Assembly: GCF_003044445.1 (NCBI RefSeq)
Contig: NZ_POWX01000005.1
Coordinates: forward strand, 1 to 64,000
Direction: 5' to 3'
DNA: 64,000 nt
From: Neisseria mucosa
Lineage (GTDB): Bacteria; Pseudomonadota; Gammaproteobacteria; Burkholderiales; Neisseriaceae
Shown: positions 26,735 to 34,626 of the stretch, one piece after another
Position numbering within the stretch: the first letter of the stretch is position 1
Layout: the number at the start of each line of letters is the position of its first letter
Made by a program: the position numbers and the translations under genes
Notes under the pieces: generated by a model
Databases searched by the model: none
Told to the model about the DNA's origin: nothing
What the model saw: only the letters and a program-made list of their open reading frames with translations

Positions 26735-26763
26735 TTGACGTAAGTTACTTCTTTCTCTATAAT
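26735..26763 (+). promoter_or_regulatory. Sigma-70 promoter of tRNA-Asn
   Basis: TTGACG and TATAAT are separated by exactly 17 bases. The -10 box ends 10 bases before the mature tRNA, a close-to-consensus promoter for a stable RNA. Confidence 0.85.
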
Positions 26764-26773
26764 TCGAAATCTT

Positions 26774-26849
26774 TCCCCGATAGCTCAGTCGGTAGAGCGA
26801 CGGACTGTTAATCCGCAGGTCCCTGGTTCGAGCCCAGGTCGGGGAGCCA
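26774..26849 (+). tRNA. tRNA-Asn (anticodon GTT)
   Basis: A 76-base cloverleaf: acceptor TCCCCGA pairs with TCGGGGA, the D arm has AGCTCAGTCGGTAGAGC, the anticodon loop CTGTTAA gives GTT, and the T arm is CCTGG-TTCGAGC-CCAGG. CCA is encoded. It has its own promoter upstream and a terminator downstream. Confidence 0.97.
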
Positions 26850-26855
26850 AATATA

Positions 26856-26880
26856 AAAGCCTGATTATTTCAGGCTTTTG
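26856..26880 (+). terminator. tRNA-Asn terminator
   Basis: AAAGCCTGA pairs with TCAGGCTTT over a short loop and ends in T residues, a few bases after the tRNA 3' end. Confidence 0.85.
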
Positions 26881-26890
26881 CCTTATTCAC

Positions 26891-26926
26891 TGAGAGGTCG
26901 TCTGAAATATTTCAGACGACCTCTCA
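26891..26926. repeat. Perfect 36-bp palindrome made of two DUS
   Basis: TGAGAGGTCGTCTGAAAT is followed immediately by its exact reverse complement, with no loop. It lies after the tRNA-Asn terminator. No T run follows, so an uptake role is more likely than termination. Confidence 0.8.
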
Positions 26927-27399
26927 GCTTTTATGATGTTTTAAATACGACGCATCCTTATTTATAGAAAACTTTCCAATCAGGAATACACAGCCTAATC
27001 CTTGCTTACTTAAGGGAAATGGTGGTTTAAGAACGTTTAGCGTTTGATTATGATGCTTGTACTGTTTTTACCTGGTTGCTTTTTATCAGATGTGTTCATT
27101 TATTAAATACAAGAAAATATATAGGGTATAGGATAAATGTGTAGTAGTTTTAAAGCGGTATTAAGGGATACGACCTTCAATAGTTTTTGTGTTTTTTCAT
27201 CAAACGACATCTTCTATAGGGAAATCCTCACAAAGCCTCCAGCATTGTTATGTTTCCCATCTTAATCCTGTTGCTTGATGAGCAAAAAAGCTACTTGGAA
27301 AATTAAATGTCGGCAAATCCAAGGAAATCTTGGAAGTATTTTATGTTTTAGCAGGCAGAGCTGATGGATAATGAGATGGAAATGAATGAAGGAAGAATG
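26927..27399. other. AT-rich gene-free stretch before prmC
   Basis: About 470 bases with no gene, RNA or repeat that I can support. The promoter of prmC presumably lies in the right part. Confidence 0.5.
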
Positions 27400-28227
27400 A
27401 TGACATTAGATGATTGGATACGGCAGTCTCCACTACCGCGCATAGAGGCACGTATGCTTTTGCAAAAGGCGGGAGGTTACAGCCGTGTTCAATTAATAAC
27501 GCAGGGAGCAGAAGCGATTCCGGCAGATATTTTCGCTCGGCTGGATAGTTTGGTGGAGCGTCGTCTGAATGGTGAGCCAATAGCTTATATCATGGGTGGT
27601 CGGGAGTTTTATGGCCGTTGGTTTGAAGTCTGCCCTGATGTTTTGATTCCCCGTCCGGAAACCGAGCATTTGGTTGAAGCGGTTATCGAACATCTTCCGA
27701 AAAACGGACGGGTTTGGGATTTGGGTACCGGTAGCGGGGCGGTTGCCGTTACGGTGGCATTGGAACGGAAGGACGCAGAAGTACGCGCGTCTGATATTAG
27801 CAGGCAGGCTTTGGTTGTTGCCCGTCGAAACGCAGAAAATTTGGGTGCAGCAGTTGAGTTTGCATCAGGATCATGGTTCGATACAGATAAAACCTCGTCT
27901 GAAGACAAATACCGTTTTGATGTTATTGTTTCCAACCCTCCTTATATTGAGGCAGATGACAGCCATTTGAACCAAGGAGATTTGCGTTTTGAGCCTCAGA
28001 CGGCATTGACCGATTTTGCCGACGGCTTGACCTGTATTCGGGAGCTGGCACAGCGTGCGCCTGAATTTTTGAAAGAGGGCGGGTGGTTGCTGTTGGAACA
28101 TGGATATAACCAAGGTGGGGCAGTACGGCAGATTTTGTCGGAAAATGGTTTTACAGAGATTGAAACCCGACAGGATTTGGCCGGTTTAGATAGGCTGACT
28201 TTGGGCGTCAGGCGACATATTGAATAA
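27400..28227 (+). CDS. prmC: Peptide chain release factor glutamine methyltransferase
   Basis: Methylates the Gln of the GGQ motif in release factors RF1 and RF2 using S-adenosylmethionine. The N-terminal helical domain is followed by YIMGGREFYGRWFEV and VLIPRPETEHLVE, the SAM motif DLGTGSGAVAVTVAL, and the catalytic N-P-P-Y at residues 179-182 with EPQTALTDFADGL. ATG 27400 is preferred (AAGGAAG upstream; the family start MTLDDW). The open frame begins at 27364 with several other Met codons. A DUS hairpin split by a MITE follows the stop. Confidence 0.93.
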   Translation: MTLDDWIRQSPLPRIEARMLLQKAGGYSRVQLITQGAEAIPADIFARLDSLVERRLNGEPIAYIMGGREFYGRWFEVCPDVLIPRPETEHLVEAVIEHLPKNGRVWDLGTGSGAVAVTVALERKDAEVRASDISRQALVVARRNAENLGAAVEFASGSWFDTDKTSSEDKYRFDVIVSNPPYIEADDSHLNQGDLRFEPQTALTDFADGLTCIRELAQRAPEFLKEGGWLLLEHGYNQGGAVRQILSENGFTEIETRQDLAGLDRLTLGVRRHIE

Positions 28228-28305
28228 GAGTTTTGGTGGTTTGAATAATAAAAAACCAAACGTCAAACCCGTACACGCCAATACAGCCCGGAATTTAAAA
28301 AAGTC

Positions 28306-28486
28306 GAGACCTTTGCAAAAATAGTCTGTTAACGAAATTTGACGCATAAAAATGCGCCAAAAAACTTTCAATTACCTAAAACCTTCCTAATATTGAGCAA
28401 AAAAGTAGGAAAATCAGAAAAGTTTTGCATTTTGAAAATGAGATTGAGCATAAAATTTTAGTAACCTATGTTATTACAAAGGTCTC
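28306..28486. mobile_element. 181-bp MITE with IS5/IS1106-type ends
   Basis: The element starts GAGACCTTTGCAAAAATAG and ends TTATTACAAAGGTCTC, which are imperfect inverted repeats like the ends of neisserial IS1106/IS5-family elements. There is no transposase frame inside. A 5-bp direct repeat AAGTC (28301-28305 and 28487-28491) flanks it and probably is the target duplication. It interrupts a DUS terminator hairpin between prmC and the exonuclease gene. Confidence 0.75.
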
Positions 28487-28533
28487 AAGTCGTCTGAAAA
28501 CCCAATTTTTGGTTTTCAGACGACCTTTTTTAA
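28487..28533. terminator. DUS hairpin terminator split by the MITE
   Basis: The right-hand part GTCGTCTGAAAACC pairs with GGTTTTCAGACGACC, followed by a T run. Its A-run leader lies on the far side of the MITE at about 28296-28305. The remaining stem still serves the convergent prmC and exonuclease genes. Confidence 0.75.
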
Positions 28534-28543
28534 AGATTACGCC

Positions 28544-29314
28544 TTACAAATCAAATTCAGCCACGACTGGCGCATGGTCGCTCGGGCGTTCTTGCGCGCG
28601 CGCATCCAAATCGACATAAACGTCTTTCAACACGGCAGACAGGGCGGGGCTGATAAGCTGATGGTCGATGCGCAGTCCGAGTTTGCGTTGGAACATCGCG
28701 CCGCGATAGTCAAACCAAGTGTAAAACGCGCCTTCGGGGTGGATTTGGCGCAGGCTGTCGGTCAAGCCCAAATCCAACAGATTTTTGAACCACTGTCTCT
28801 CAATGGATGAGCAGTGGATTTTTTCATGCCATTTTTCGGGGTCGTAGCAGTCGGCATCGGCAGGCGCGATATTGAAGTCGCCGAGCAAGACCAGTTTTTC
28901 GTGGCGTGTCATTTCGTCGCGGACAAATTCGGTCAATGCGGCAAACCATTGTTCTTTATATTGGAATTTCGGGCTGTCGAGAGCTTCGCCGTTGACGCAA
29001 TAGACATTGATGACGCGCACGCCGTTGACGGTTGCGGCGATGACACGGCGTTGAGGGTCGTCGGGCAGGGCGGGCAGACCGACGTGTACGTCTTGCGGTT
29101 CGCTGCGGCTGATGATGGCGACGCCGTTGTAGGTTTTTTGTCCGCTCCAAACGCTGTGCCAGCCCATCATTTGCAGGGCGGCGGCGGGAAATTTGTCTTG
29201 GTCGAGCTTGAGTTCTTGCAAAACGAGGACATCGGGCTGATGGTCGGCAAGCCAGTTTTGCACCTGTGGCAGGCGCACGTTGAGGGAATTGACGTTCCAA
29301 GTGGTGATTTTCAT
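28544..29314 (-). CDS. Exonuclease III family DNA-repair enzyme (NExo type)
   Basis: A magnesium-dependent endonuclease/exonuclease/phosphatase-fold enzyme. It is nearly the meningococcal NExo sequence, which is described as a 3'-phosphodiesterase that cleans blocked DNA ends and lacks AP endonuclease activity. Motifs are TTWNVNSLNVRLPQV, LQELKLDQDKFP, YNGVAIISR, NVYCVNGEA, the catalytic GDFNIAPADAD and the C-terminal PSDHAPVVAEF. The ATG at about 29314 gives 256 residues; the open frame upstream to TTG 29497 is not conserved. Convergent with prmC. Confidence 0.92.
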   Translation of the reverse strand: MKITTWNVNSLNVRLPQVQNWLADHQPDVLVLQELKLDQDKFPAAALQMMGWHSVWSGQKTYNGVAIISRSEPQDVHVGLPALPDDPQRRVIAATVNGVRVINVYCVNGEALDSPKFQYKEQWFAALTEFVRDEMTRHEKLVLLGDFNIAPADADCYDPEKWHEKIHCSSIERQWFKNLLDLGLTDSLRQIHPEGAFYTWFDYRGAMFQRKLGLRIDHQLISPALSAVLKDVYVDLDARAQERPSDHAPVVAEFDL

Positions 29315-29503
29315 GCGGATTCCGTGTGTGAGGGTCGTCTGAAAAGCGTTTCGGGCTTTTCGGGCAAAATAAGGACAAAACAAAAGCGGTTCATGCAAAA
29401 CCGCTTTGTTGGGTAAACGGGACGTTATTGTAACATCAGGGGATTTTGGCGGCTGCCGGTTTTGAAACAAAAATCCGTTTGAAAAAACAACGCTCAACAG
29501 CCT

Positions 29504-29785
29504 TTAGGCGGCTTTACGGTTTTCCAAATGGCGCAGCGTATTGAGAATGACGGCGGCTTCTTCGGATACCAGTCGGTATTCGATGACGCGGTGGTAGCGG
29601 GTGAAATCGATCAAACCTTCGGAGCGCAAACGCGCGAGATGGTTGGAAACAGCAGTCGCAGGCTGTCCGAGTGCTTCGGATAACTCAGCGATGCTGCGTT
29701 CGCTGTCCATCAACATGAACAAAATGGTCATGCGTTCGGGGTTGGCGATGAGTTTGAGAAGAGAAGAGAGACGTTTGGTTTCCAT
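29504..29785 (-). CDS. ArsR/SmtB-family transcriptional regulator
   Basis: A 93-residue winged-helix repressor. ANPERMTILFML is the opening helix of the ArsR fold, SIAELSEALGQPATAVSNHLARLRSEGLI is the helix-turn-helix, and TRYHRVIEYRL is the wing. No ELCVCDL-type Cys metal motif is present, so the signal is unlikely to be the classical arsenic or zinc site. ATG 29785 has AAGG upstream; the frame extends to 29827. It ends about 190 bases upstream of the exonuclease start codon on the same strand and faces a long AT-rich spacer on its 5' side. Confidence 0.85.
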   Translation of the reverse strand: METKRLSSLLKLIANPERMTILFMLMDSERSIAELSEALGQPATAVSNHLARLRSEGLIDFTRYHRVIEYRLVSEEAAVILNTLRHLENRKAA

Positions 29786-30349
29786 GGTGTATGCCTTTCT
29801 GTTCGTGTAGTTTGATTTGAGAAGCATTACAAAAAGAAGATGATTGTGATTCTTCTTATATTTTTGATAAATTTCAAATGCTTACGTTCGTAAGTGTACA
29901 TCAATCAGGCGCAAAAGAGAGCATTTGCGTTTAAATTTGCCGTAAATAATTGTTGTTTGATCAAATCCCAATGTATTTTAAAACGAGCAAAAAAGACGAT
30001 TTTTTAGAAATGAAAAACAAGGTTTAATTTATAGGGAAATGAAAAGGCAGAAGTGTAGATTTGGGTTGAAATTTAAAAAATAATTTATAAACAGATAAAT
30101 ATAAAAAGCAAAGCTGTTTTTCCGATATTTTTATTGATAGCAGATAGCTGTTTTGAAAATTAACGAAGTTTTAGGGAAAGTCTCGTCTGTACGTTTTCAG
30201 TCTGTAAAAATTTTACAACAGTTACTATCAATTTTGTTATTTAGTTTGAAGGAGCATCTTGATGGAAACGGCGTGCAGGCAGTCAAAGAGGTATCGACTG
30301 CCTGCGTATTCGGCTATACAATCCGACCACCTTTCTTTGGTATACCTTT
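29786..30349. other. Long AT-rich divergent promoter region between arsR-like gene and the acyltransferase
   Basis: About 560 bases without a supported gene. The left part is very AT-rich and holds the arsR promoter. The right part has a Shine-Dalgarno-equipped short frame (from ATG 30262) and a perfect hairpin at 30275-30305 ahead of the acyltransferase gene. Confidence 0.5.
30275..30305 (+). promoter_or_regulatory. Leader hairpin upstream of the lipid A acyltransferase
   Basis: GCAGGCAGTC pairs perfectly with GACTGCCTGC over an 11-base loop. No T run follows, so it is not a simple terminator. It overlaps a short frame starting at ATG 30262 behind AAGGAG, so a leader-peptide or structural control of the downstream gene is possible. 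Confidence 0.4.
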
Positions 30350-31231
30350 ATGTATATTCTGATTACCTTTTTTTTCAAACTCTTCGCTGCCATGCCGCTG
30401 CGCCTGTTGCACGCATTGGCGGGCGTGTTGGGCGGTGTGGTTTATTATCTGCGCCGTGAGGATCGCGAACGCGTATTTGACAATATGCGGACGGCCGGTT
30501 TGCAGCCCGATGAGGCGGCGGTCAAGACTGTGTTCCGCGAAACCGTCAAAGGCGGGTTGGAATTGCCCGTGGCTTTTTTCAGACGACCTGAGAGCATAGA
30601 AAAATTGTTTGTAGAAGTACGCGGTTGGGAGCATGTACAGGCTGCGTTGGATGCGGGCGAAGGATTGTTGTTTATTACCCCGCACATCGGCAGCTACGAC
30701 CTTGCCGGACGATATATCAGCCAACAGCTTCCGTTTCCGCTTACGGCGATGTACAAACCGCCGAAGCTCAAAGCGATGGATGAAGTCATGCAGGCGGGGC
30801 GCGTACGCGGTAAAGGTAAAACCGCGCCGACCAGTATTCAAGGCGTTAAGCAGGTCATCAAAGCCTTGCGTGCGGGCGAAGCCACCATCGTTTTACCCGA
30901 CCATGTCCCTGCGCCAGAAGAAGGCGGAGACGGTGTGTGGGCAGAGTTTTTCGGTAAACCGGCTTTTACCATGACGCTGGCAGGCAAGCTCGCGCAGGTA
31001 AAAGGGGTTAAGGCATTGTTTTTCTGCGGAGAACGCCTGCCGAAAGGACGCGGGTTTGTCCTGCACATCGAACCCTTACGCGGCGAACTGAACGGCGATA
31101 AAGAACACGATGCGCGGGTAATCAATGAAAATACGGAATATTGGATACGCCGGTTCCCGACGCAGTATCTGTTTATGTACAACCGCTACAAACAGCCCGC
31201 AGGTGCGCCGGAGTCTCCCGGGCATGGTTGA
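30350..31231 (+). CDS. htrB: Lipid A late acyltransferase (LpxL2/HtrB type)
   Basis: An inner-membrane acyltransferase that adds a secondary lauroyl chain to lipid A. A hydrophobic N-terminus (LITFFFKLFAAMPLRLLHAL) is followed by the catalytic H-I-G-S-Y-D (HxxxxD) in LLFITPHIGSYDLAGRYI, then MYKPPKLKAMDEVMQAGRVRG and TIVLPDHVPAPEEGG. The text is close to meningococcal LpxL2, not LpxL1. The 293-residue length fits. ATG 30350 has only a weak Shine-Dalgarno. The protein ends PESPGHG after MYNRYKQ. It carries an internal DUS near 30580. Confidence 0.88.
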   Translation: MYILITFFFKLFAAMPLRLLHALAGVLGGVVYYLRREDRERVFDNMRTAGLQPDEAAVKTVFRETVKGGLELPVAFFRRPESIEKLFVEVRGWEHVQAALDAGEGLLFITPHIGSYDLAGRYISQQLPFPLTAMYKPPKLKAMDEVMQAGRVRGKGKTAPTSIQGVKQVIKALRAGEATIVLPDHVPAPEEGGDGVWAEFFGKPAFTMTLAGKLAQVKGVKALFFCGERLPKGRGFVLHIEPLRGELNGDKEHDARVINENTEYWIRRFPTQYLFMYNRYKQPAGAPESPGHG

Positions 31232-31239
31232 AAAAATGT

Positions 31240-31288
31240 GAAAGGTCGTCTGAAAACCTGGTGTTTGAGTTTTCAGACGACTTTTTTA
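31240..31288 (+). terminator. DUS hairpin terminator after the acyltransferase
   Basis: AAAGGTCGTCTGAAAAC pairs with GTTTTCAGACGACTTTTTT over a loop, ending in six T residues just after the stop codon. Confidence 0.8.
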
Positions 31289-31298
31289 ATCATTTTTG

Positions 31299-31640
31299 TG
31301 GACGGATTCCACGCTACGGCGCTTGTGTCATCAGCAGACACCGTAGCGTGGGTTTTGCCAGCGAGCTACTCAAAATTTCAAACACCTGTCCGTCAATTAT
31401 CTTCGTAGGTAGAACCTACGTCATGGATGCTACACCCCTCACAAACAATAGCCGGTTCAAACATAAGGTCGTCTGAAAAGCGTTTTCAGACGACCTTTTG
31501 TCTTATCCGTGTGGATGGTAGCGTGGGCTTTGCCCACGAGAATAATGGGTAAAAGAGGTCGTCTGAAATTTGGGGTGTGGTTCGTGGGCAGAGCCCACGC
31601 TACGGGTTTGCAGTGATTCGTAGGTGGAACTCACGCTATG
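31299..31640. repeat. Cluster of short palindromic repeats around CGTGGGC/GCCCACG
   Basis: A mosaic of small inverted repeats. CCACGCTACGG pairs with CCGTAGCGTGG (31309-31351). CGTAGGTAGAACCTACG lies at 31404-31420. CGTGGGCTTTGCCCACG is at 31522-31538, and its counterpart CGTGGGCAGAGCCCACG is at 31583-31599. Related wording (TTCGTAGGTGGAACTCACG) occurs near 31618. No gene is seen in the 445 bases between the acyltransferase and glnE. Confidence 0.7.
31464..31499. repeat. Inverted DUS pair inside the repeat cluster
   Basis: AAGGTCGTCTGAAAA and TTTTCAGACGACCTTTT form a tight hairpin with a four-base loop and a T run on the plus strand. Confidence 0.75.
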
Positions 31641-31676
31641 CGGTTAATGACTTAATTCCCCTTCGTAATACCTGCT

Positions 31677-34367
31677 TTATCCGAGCTTTGCTTCTTCGCC
31701 GAACACTTCCCGCCACAATTTCCTGACATTGCCGTAATGGGACAGCAATTCGTCGGTTACTTCGGTTTTTTCCGCGTCGCGCAGTTTGGTGTTGTGTTGC
31801 TGCTGGCGGTAGAAGCGGTAGGCGGTGCGGCTTTGTTCGGCGAGGGTTTTGTCGATGAGGCCGCAGTCGGCGGCGATGTTTAAGAGGGCGATGTTGCCGT
31901 AGTTGTCGAGGAGTTGCGGATATTTTCGGGCATGGGCAAGGATGAGGTATTGGACGATAAATTCGACGTCGACCACGCCGCCGCGTGCGTATTTGACGTT
32001 GCTGTCGACCGGCGGATGGGTGGGGAACATTTTTTCGCGCATTTCGATGATTTCTCCTGCCAAGGCGGTTTGGTCGCGTTCGGCGGTGAGGATTTCGGTG
32101 CGGATGCGGTCGAAGGCCGTCTGAATTTCGGGTGTGCCGCAGATGAAGCGGGCGCGGGTGAGGGACTGATGTTCCCACGTCCAGGCGTTTTCGCGCTGGT
32201 ATTTTTCGAAGGCGGCGATGCTGTGGGCGAGGAAGCCGGCGTCGCCGTTGGGGCGCAGGCGCAGGTCGGTTTCGTAGAGGCTGCCTGCGCCGGTGGCGGC
32301 GGAAAGCCAGTTGGTCAGGCGGCGGGCGAGGCGGCTGTACGCGTCGCCTGCGTCGGGATGGGGGTCGTCGTAGAGATAGACGAGGTCGAGGTCGGAGGCG
32401 TAGCCGAGTTCTTTGCCGCCGAGTTTGCCGTAGCCGACGACGGCGAATTGCGGGGTGTCGCGGTGTTTTTTGGGCATGTCCGCCCACGCGCACGGCAGGG
32501 CTGCGGCGAGGATGGTGTCGGCGAGGGCGGAGAGTTGGTCGGAGAGGGATTCTACCGTCCACAGTCCGGCGAGGTCTTGGACGGCGAGGCGGAAGACTTG
32601 GGCGTGCTGGAAGCGGCGCAGGGTGTCCATTTGCGCTTCGGTGTCGCCGCCGCAGGCTTTGAGGTCGTCTGAAAGGGCTGCGGCGAGGGCTTGCCAGTCG
32701 AACGCGGTATCTAAAAGCTGCGCGCTGATGAGTTCGTCCAGCAGAATCGGATATTTGCTCAGATACGCCGCCCCCCATGAGCTTTGGCTCATAATCTGCG
32801 CCAGTTGCGCCAAGGTCTGCGGATGCTCGTTGAGAAAGGCGAGATAGGCGGAGCGGCGGCTGATGTTTTCGAGGAAGTCAAACAGCCGCATCAGCGTATC
32901 GGTCGGATTGGGTTGCTCGACCGCCGCCTGTACGAACAGCGGCACAATCGCGTCAAAACGCGGCTGGGCGTGTGCGGAGAGATGGCGGTATTTATGACCG
33001 TGCCGGATTTGGTCGAGCCTTGCGGCGATGGTTTCGGCATCGAACCCGTGTTCTTTCAGACGGCCTTGCCGCTCTTCTTCGTCGGGCTTTTCCTGCCATG
33101 CCCACTGCCATTCGCTGTTGTCCTGTGTTTGCTCTTCGGGTTCGCTCAAAATTTCGTTGAACAACTGATTGACCTTGGCGCGGTGGGCGTTGAGGTCGTC
33201 TGAAAAGGCGGCGTAGCTGTCGAAACCCATGCTTTCGGCGAGCAGTTGCTGCTGTTCGGGCGAGGCGGGCAGGGTTTGGGTTTGCTGGTCGTCCCAGTAT
33301 TGCAGGCGGTGTTCGACGTCGCGCAGGAAGCGGTAGGCGGCAAGCAGGGTTTCGACGTTTTCAGACGGCATGATGCCCAACTCGGCAAGTTTCTTCAGCG
33401 TTTCCTGCGTGCCTTTCAGTTGCAGCGCGCGCATTTGTCCGCCGCGTATCATCTGGAAAATCTGGGCGATGAATTCGACTTCGCGGATGCCGCCTGCGCC
33501 GAGTTTGATGTTGTCTGCCATGCCTTTTTTGCTGACTTCGCTGCGGATTTGGCGGTGCAGGTTACGCATCGCTTCATACGCGCTGTAATCAAGATATTTG
33601 CGGAATACGAAAGGGCGCACCAGCGATTTGATGTCGTTCGGATACGGTGTAACCACGCGGCCTTTGCACCATGCGTAGCGTTCCCATTCGCGCCCCTGCG
33701 TAATCAGGTATTGCTCCAGCGCGGTTTCGCTCAATACCAGCGCGCCGGAATCGCCGTCCGGCCGCAGCCGCATATCGACGCGGAACACCTGCCCGTCGGC
33801 GGTAATGTCATTCAGCAACGCAATCAGTTTCTGCCCGACTTTGGTGAAAAACTCCTGATTGCCGCGTTCGCGCCTGCCGTCGGTGTCGCCCGATTCGGGA
33901 TAGACGAAAATCAAATCGATGTCGGAAGATACGTTCAATTCATAGCCGCCCGCCTTGCCCATCGCCACCACGCTCAAATGCTGCGGCGATTTCGTATAGC
34001 GCCCGATCGGCGTGCCGTACATGTCCCGATAATAGGCGTAGGCGAAATCCAGCGCGGTATTGACGGCAAAATCGGCAAACAGCGTAATCGTGCGGGTTAC
34101 TTCGTTCAAATCGCTGATGCGGTTTATATCGCGCACGATAATCTGCGACACCACATAACGGCGCAACTCGCGCAGCTGCCGCGCCAATTCTTCCTCGTTT
34201 TCTTCCGCGCGGATTTTGTCCCAGTCGGCAAAGGCTTGGAAATCCGCTTCGGTCAACACCTTGTCCAGCATGGGCAGGAAAATTTCGGGCTTGAGTTTGC
34301 CGTTGTCGAGCTGGCGGGCAAGGAACAGGGAATGGCGGCGGGCGGTGTCGAGGCGGTTGTCGGACAT
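31677..34367 (-). CDS. glnE: Bifunctional glutamine synthetase adenylyltransferase/deadenylylase
   Basis: Adds or removes AMP on glutamine synthetase in response to PII, setting its activity to nitrogen supply. The 896-residue protein has two nucleotidyltransferase domains: the first with SSDIDLIFVYPESG and VDMRLRPDGDSGALV, the second with ASDLDLVYLYDD and TDLRLRPNGDAGFL. GGIREVEFIAQ and GGVVDVEFIVQ follow the respective domains. The length and both active sites look intact. It is GC-rich compared with the pil operon and contains several DUS. It stands as a single gene; ATG 34367 has a modest Shine-Dalgarno. Confidence 0.96.
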   Translation of the reverse strand: MSDNRLDTARRHSLFLARQLDNGKLKPEIFLPMLDKVLTEADFQAFADWDKIRAEENEEELARQLRELRRYVVSQIIVRDINRISDLNEVTRTITLFADFAVNTALDFAYAYYRDMYGTPIGRYTKSPQHLSVVAMGKAGGYELNVSSDIDLIFVYPESGDTDGRRERGNQEFFTKVGQKLIALLNDITADGQVFRVDMRLRPDGDSGALVLSETALEQYLITQGREWERYAWCKGRVVTPYPNDIKSLVRPFVFRKYLDYSAYEAMRNLHRQIRSEVSKKGMADNIKLGAGGIREVEFIAQIFQMIRGGQMRALQLKGTQETLKKLAELGIMPSENVETLLAAYRFLRDVEHRLQYWDDQQTQTLPASPEQQQLLAESMGFDSYAAFSDDLNAHRAKVNQLFNEILSEPEEQTQDNSEWQWAWQEKPDEEERQGRLKEHGFDAETIAARLDQIRHGHKYRHLSAHAQPRFDAIVPLFVQAAVEQPNPTDTLMRLFDFLENISRRSAYLAFLNEHPQTLAQLAQIMSQSSWGAAYLSKYPILLDELISAQLLDTAFDWQALAAALSDDLKACGGDTEAQMDTLRRFQHAQVFRLAVQDLAGLWTVESLSDQLSALADTILAAALPCAWADMPKKHRDTPQFAVVGYGKLGGKELGYASDLDLVYLYDDPHPDAGDAYSRLARRLTNWLSAATGAGSLYETDLRLRPNGDAGFLAHSIAAFEKYQRENAWTWEHQSLTRARFICGTPEIQTAFDRIRTEILTAERDQTALAGEIIEMREKMFPTHPPVDSNVKYARGGVVDVEFIVQYLILAHARKYPQLLDNYGNIALLNIAADCGLIDKTLAEQSRTAYRFYRQQQHNTKLRDAEKTEVTDELLSHYGNVRKLWREVFGEEAKLG

Positions 34368-34401
34368 TTCGGATTCCGTTTGGAAGGATGGCGGGAATGG
34401 G

Positions 34402-34471
34402 ATAGTGGATTAACTTTAAATCAGGGCGAGGCGAGGCAATGCCGTATTGGTTTAAAGTCAAGGCACTATAT
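34402..34471. mobile_element. Internally deleted Correia element, about 70 bp
   Basis: It opens ATAGTGGATTAACTTTAAATC and closes GGTTTAAAGTCAAGGCACTATA, with CGAGGCAATGCCGTATTGG between. Compared with the 107-bp copy at 16345 it lacks roughly 35 internal bases, and its right end has decayed. It lies between the start of glnE and dapD. Confidence 0.8.
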
Positions 34472-34486
34472 CATAGCAATCTTGGA

Positions 34487-34605
34487 GGTCATCTGAAACA
34501 GCAAAACACCTTTCAGACGACCTTTGCAAAAGCTGACGGCAAAGCGTTTACATGGCAAAATACCGCTTGTTTGCAGGTCATCCGAATTTTTCAGACGACC
34601 TTTTA
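34487..34605. repeat. DUS and DUS-like hairpins upstream of dapD
   Basis: GGTCATCTGAAA with TTTCAGACGACC (34487-34522) and GGTCATCCGAA with TTCAGACGACC (34577-34602) each form an imperfect inverted pair. In both, the left arm carries changes from the DUS consensus. They sit in the leader region of dapD. Confidence 0.6.
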
Positions 34606-34626
34606 CCCTCTTCAAAAGGAATCCCC

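Noticed and set aside
30153..30459. Short plus-strand frames ahead of the acyltransferase gene
   Set aside because: No homology; one has a good Shine-Dalgarno, so it is kept only as a leader candidate, not a gene.
31636..34496. Large open frames opposite and in other frames of glnE
   Set aside because: High-GC shadow frames (Arg/Pro-rich or Val/Gly-rich) without domains; glnE explains the region.
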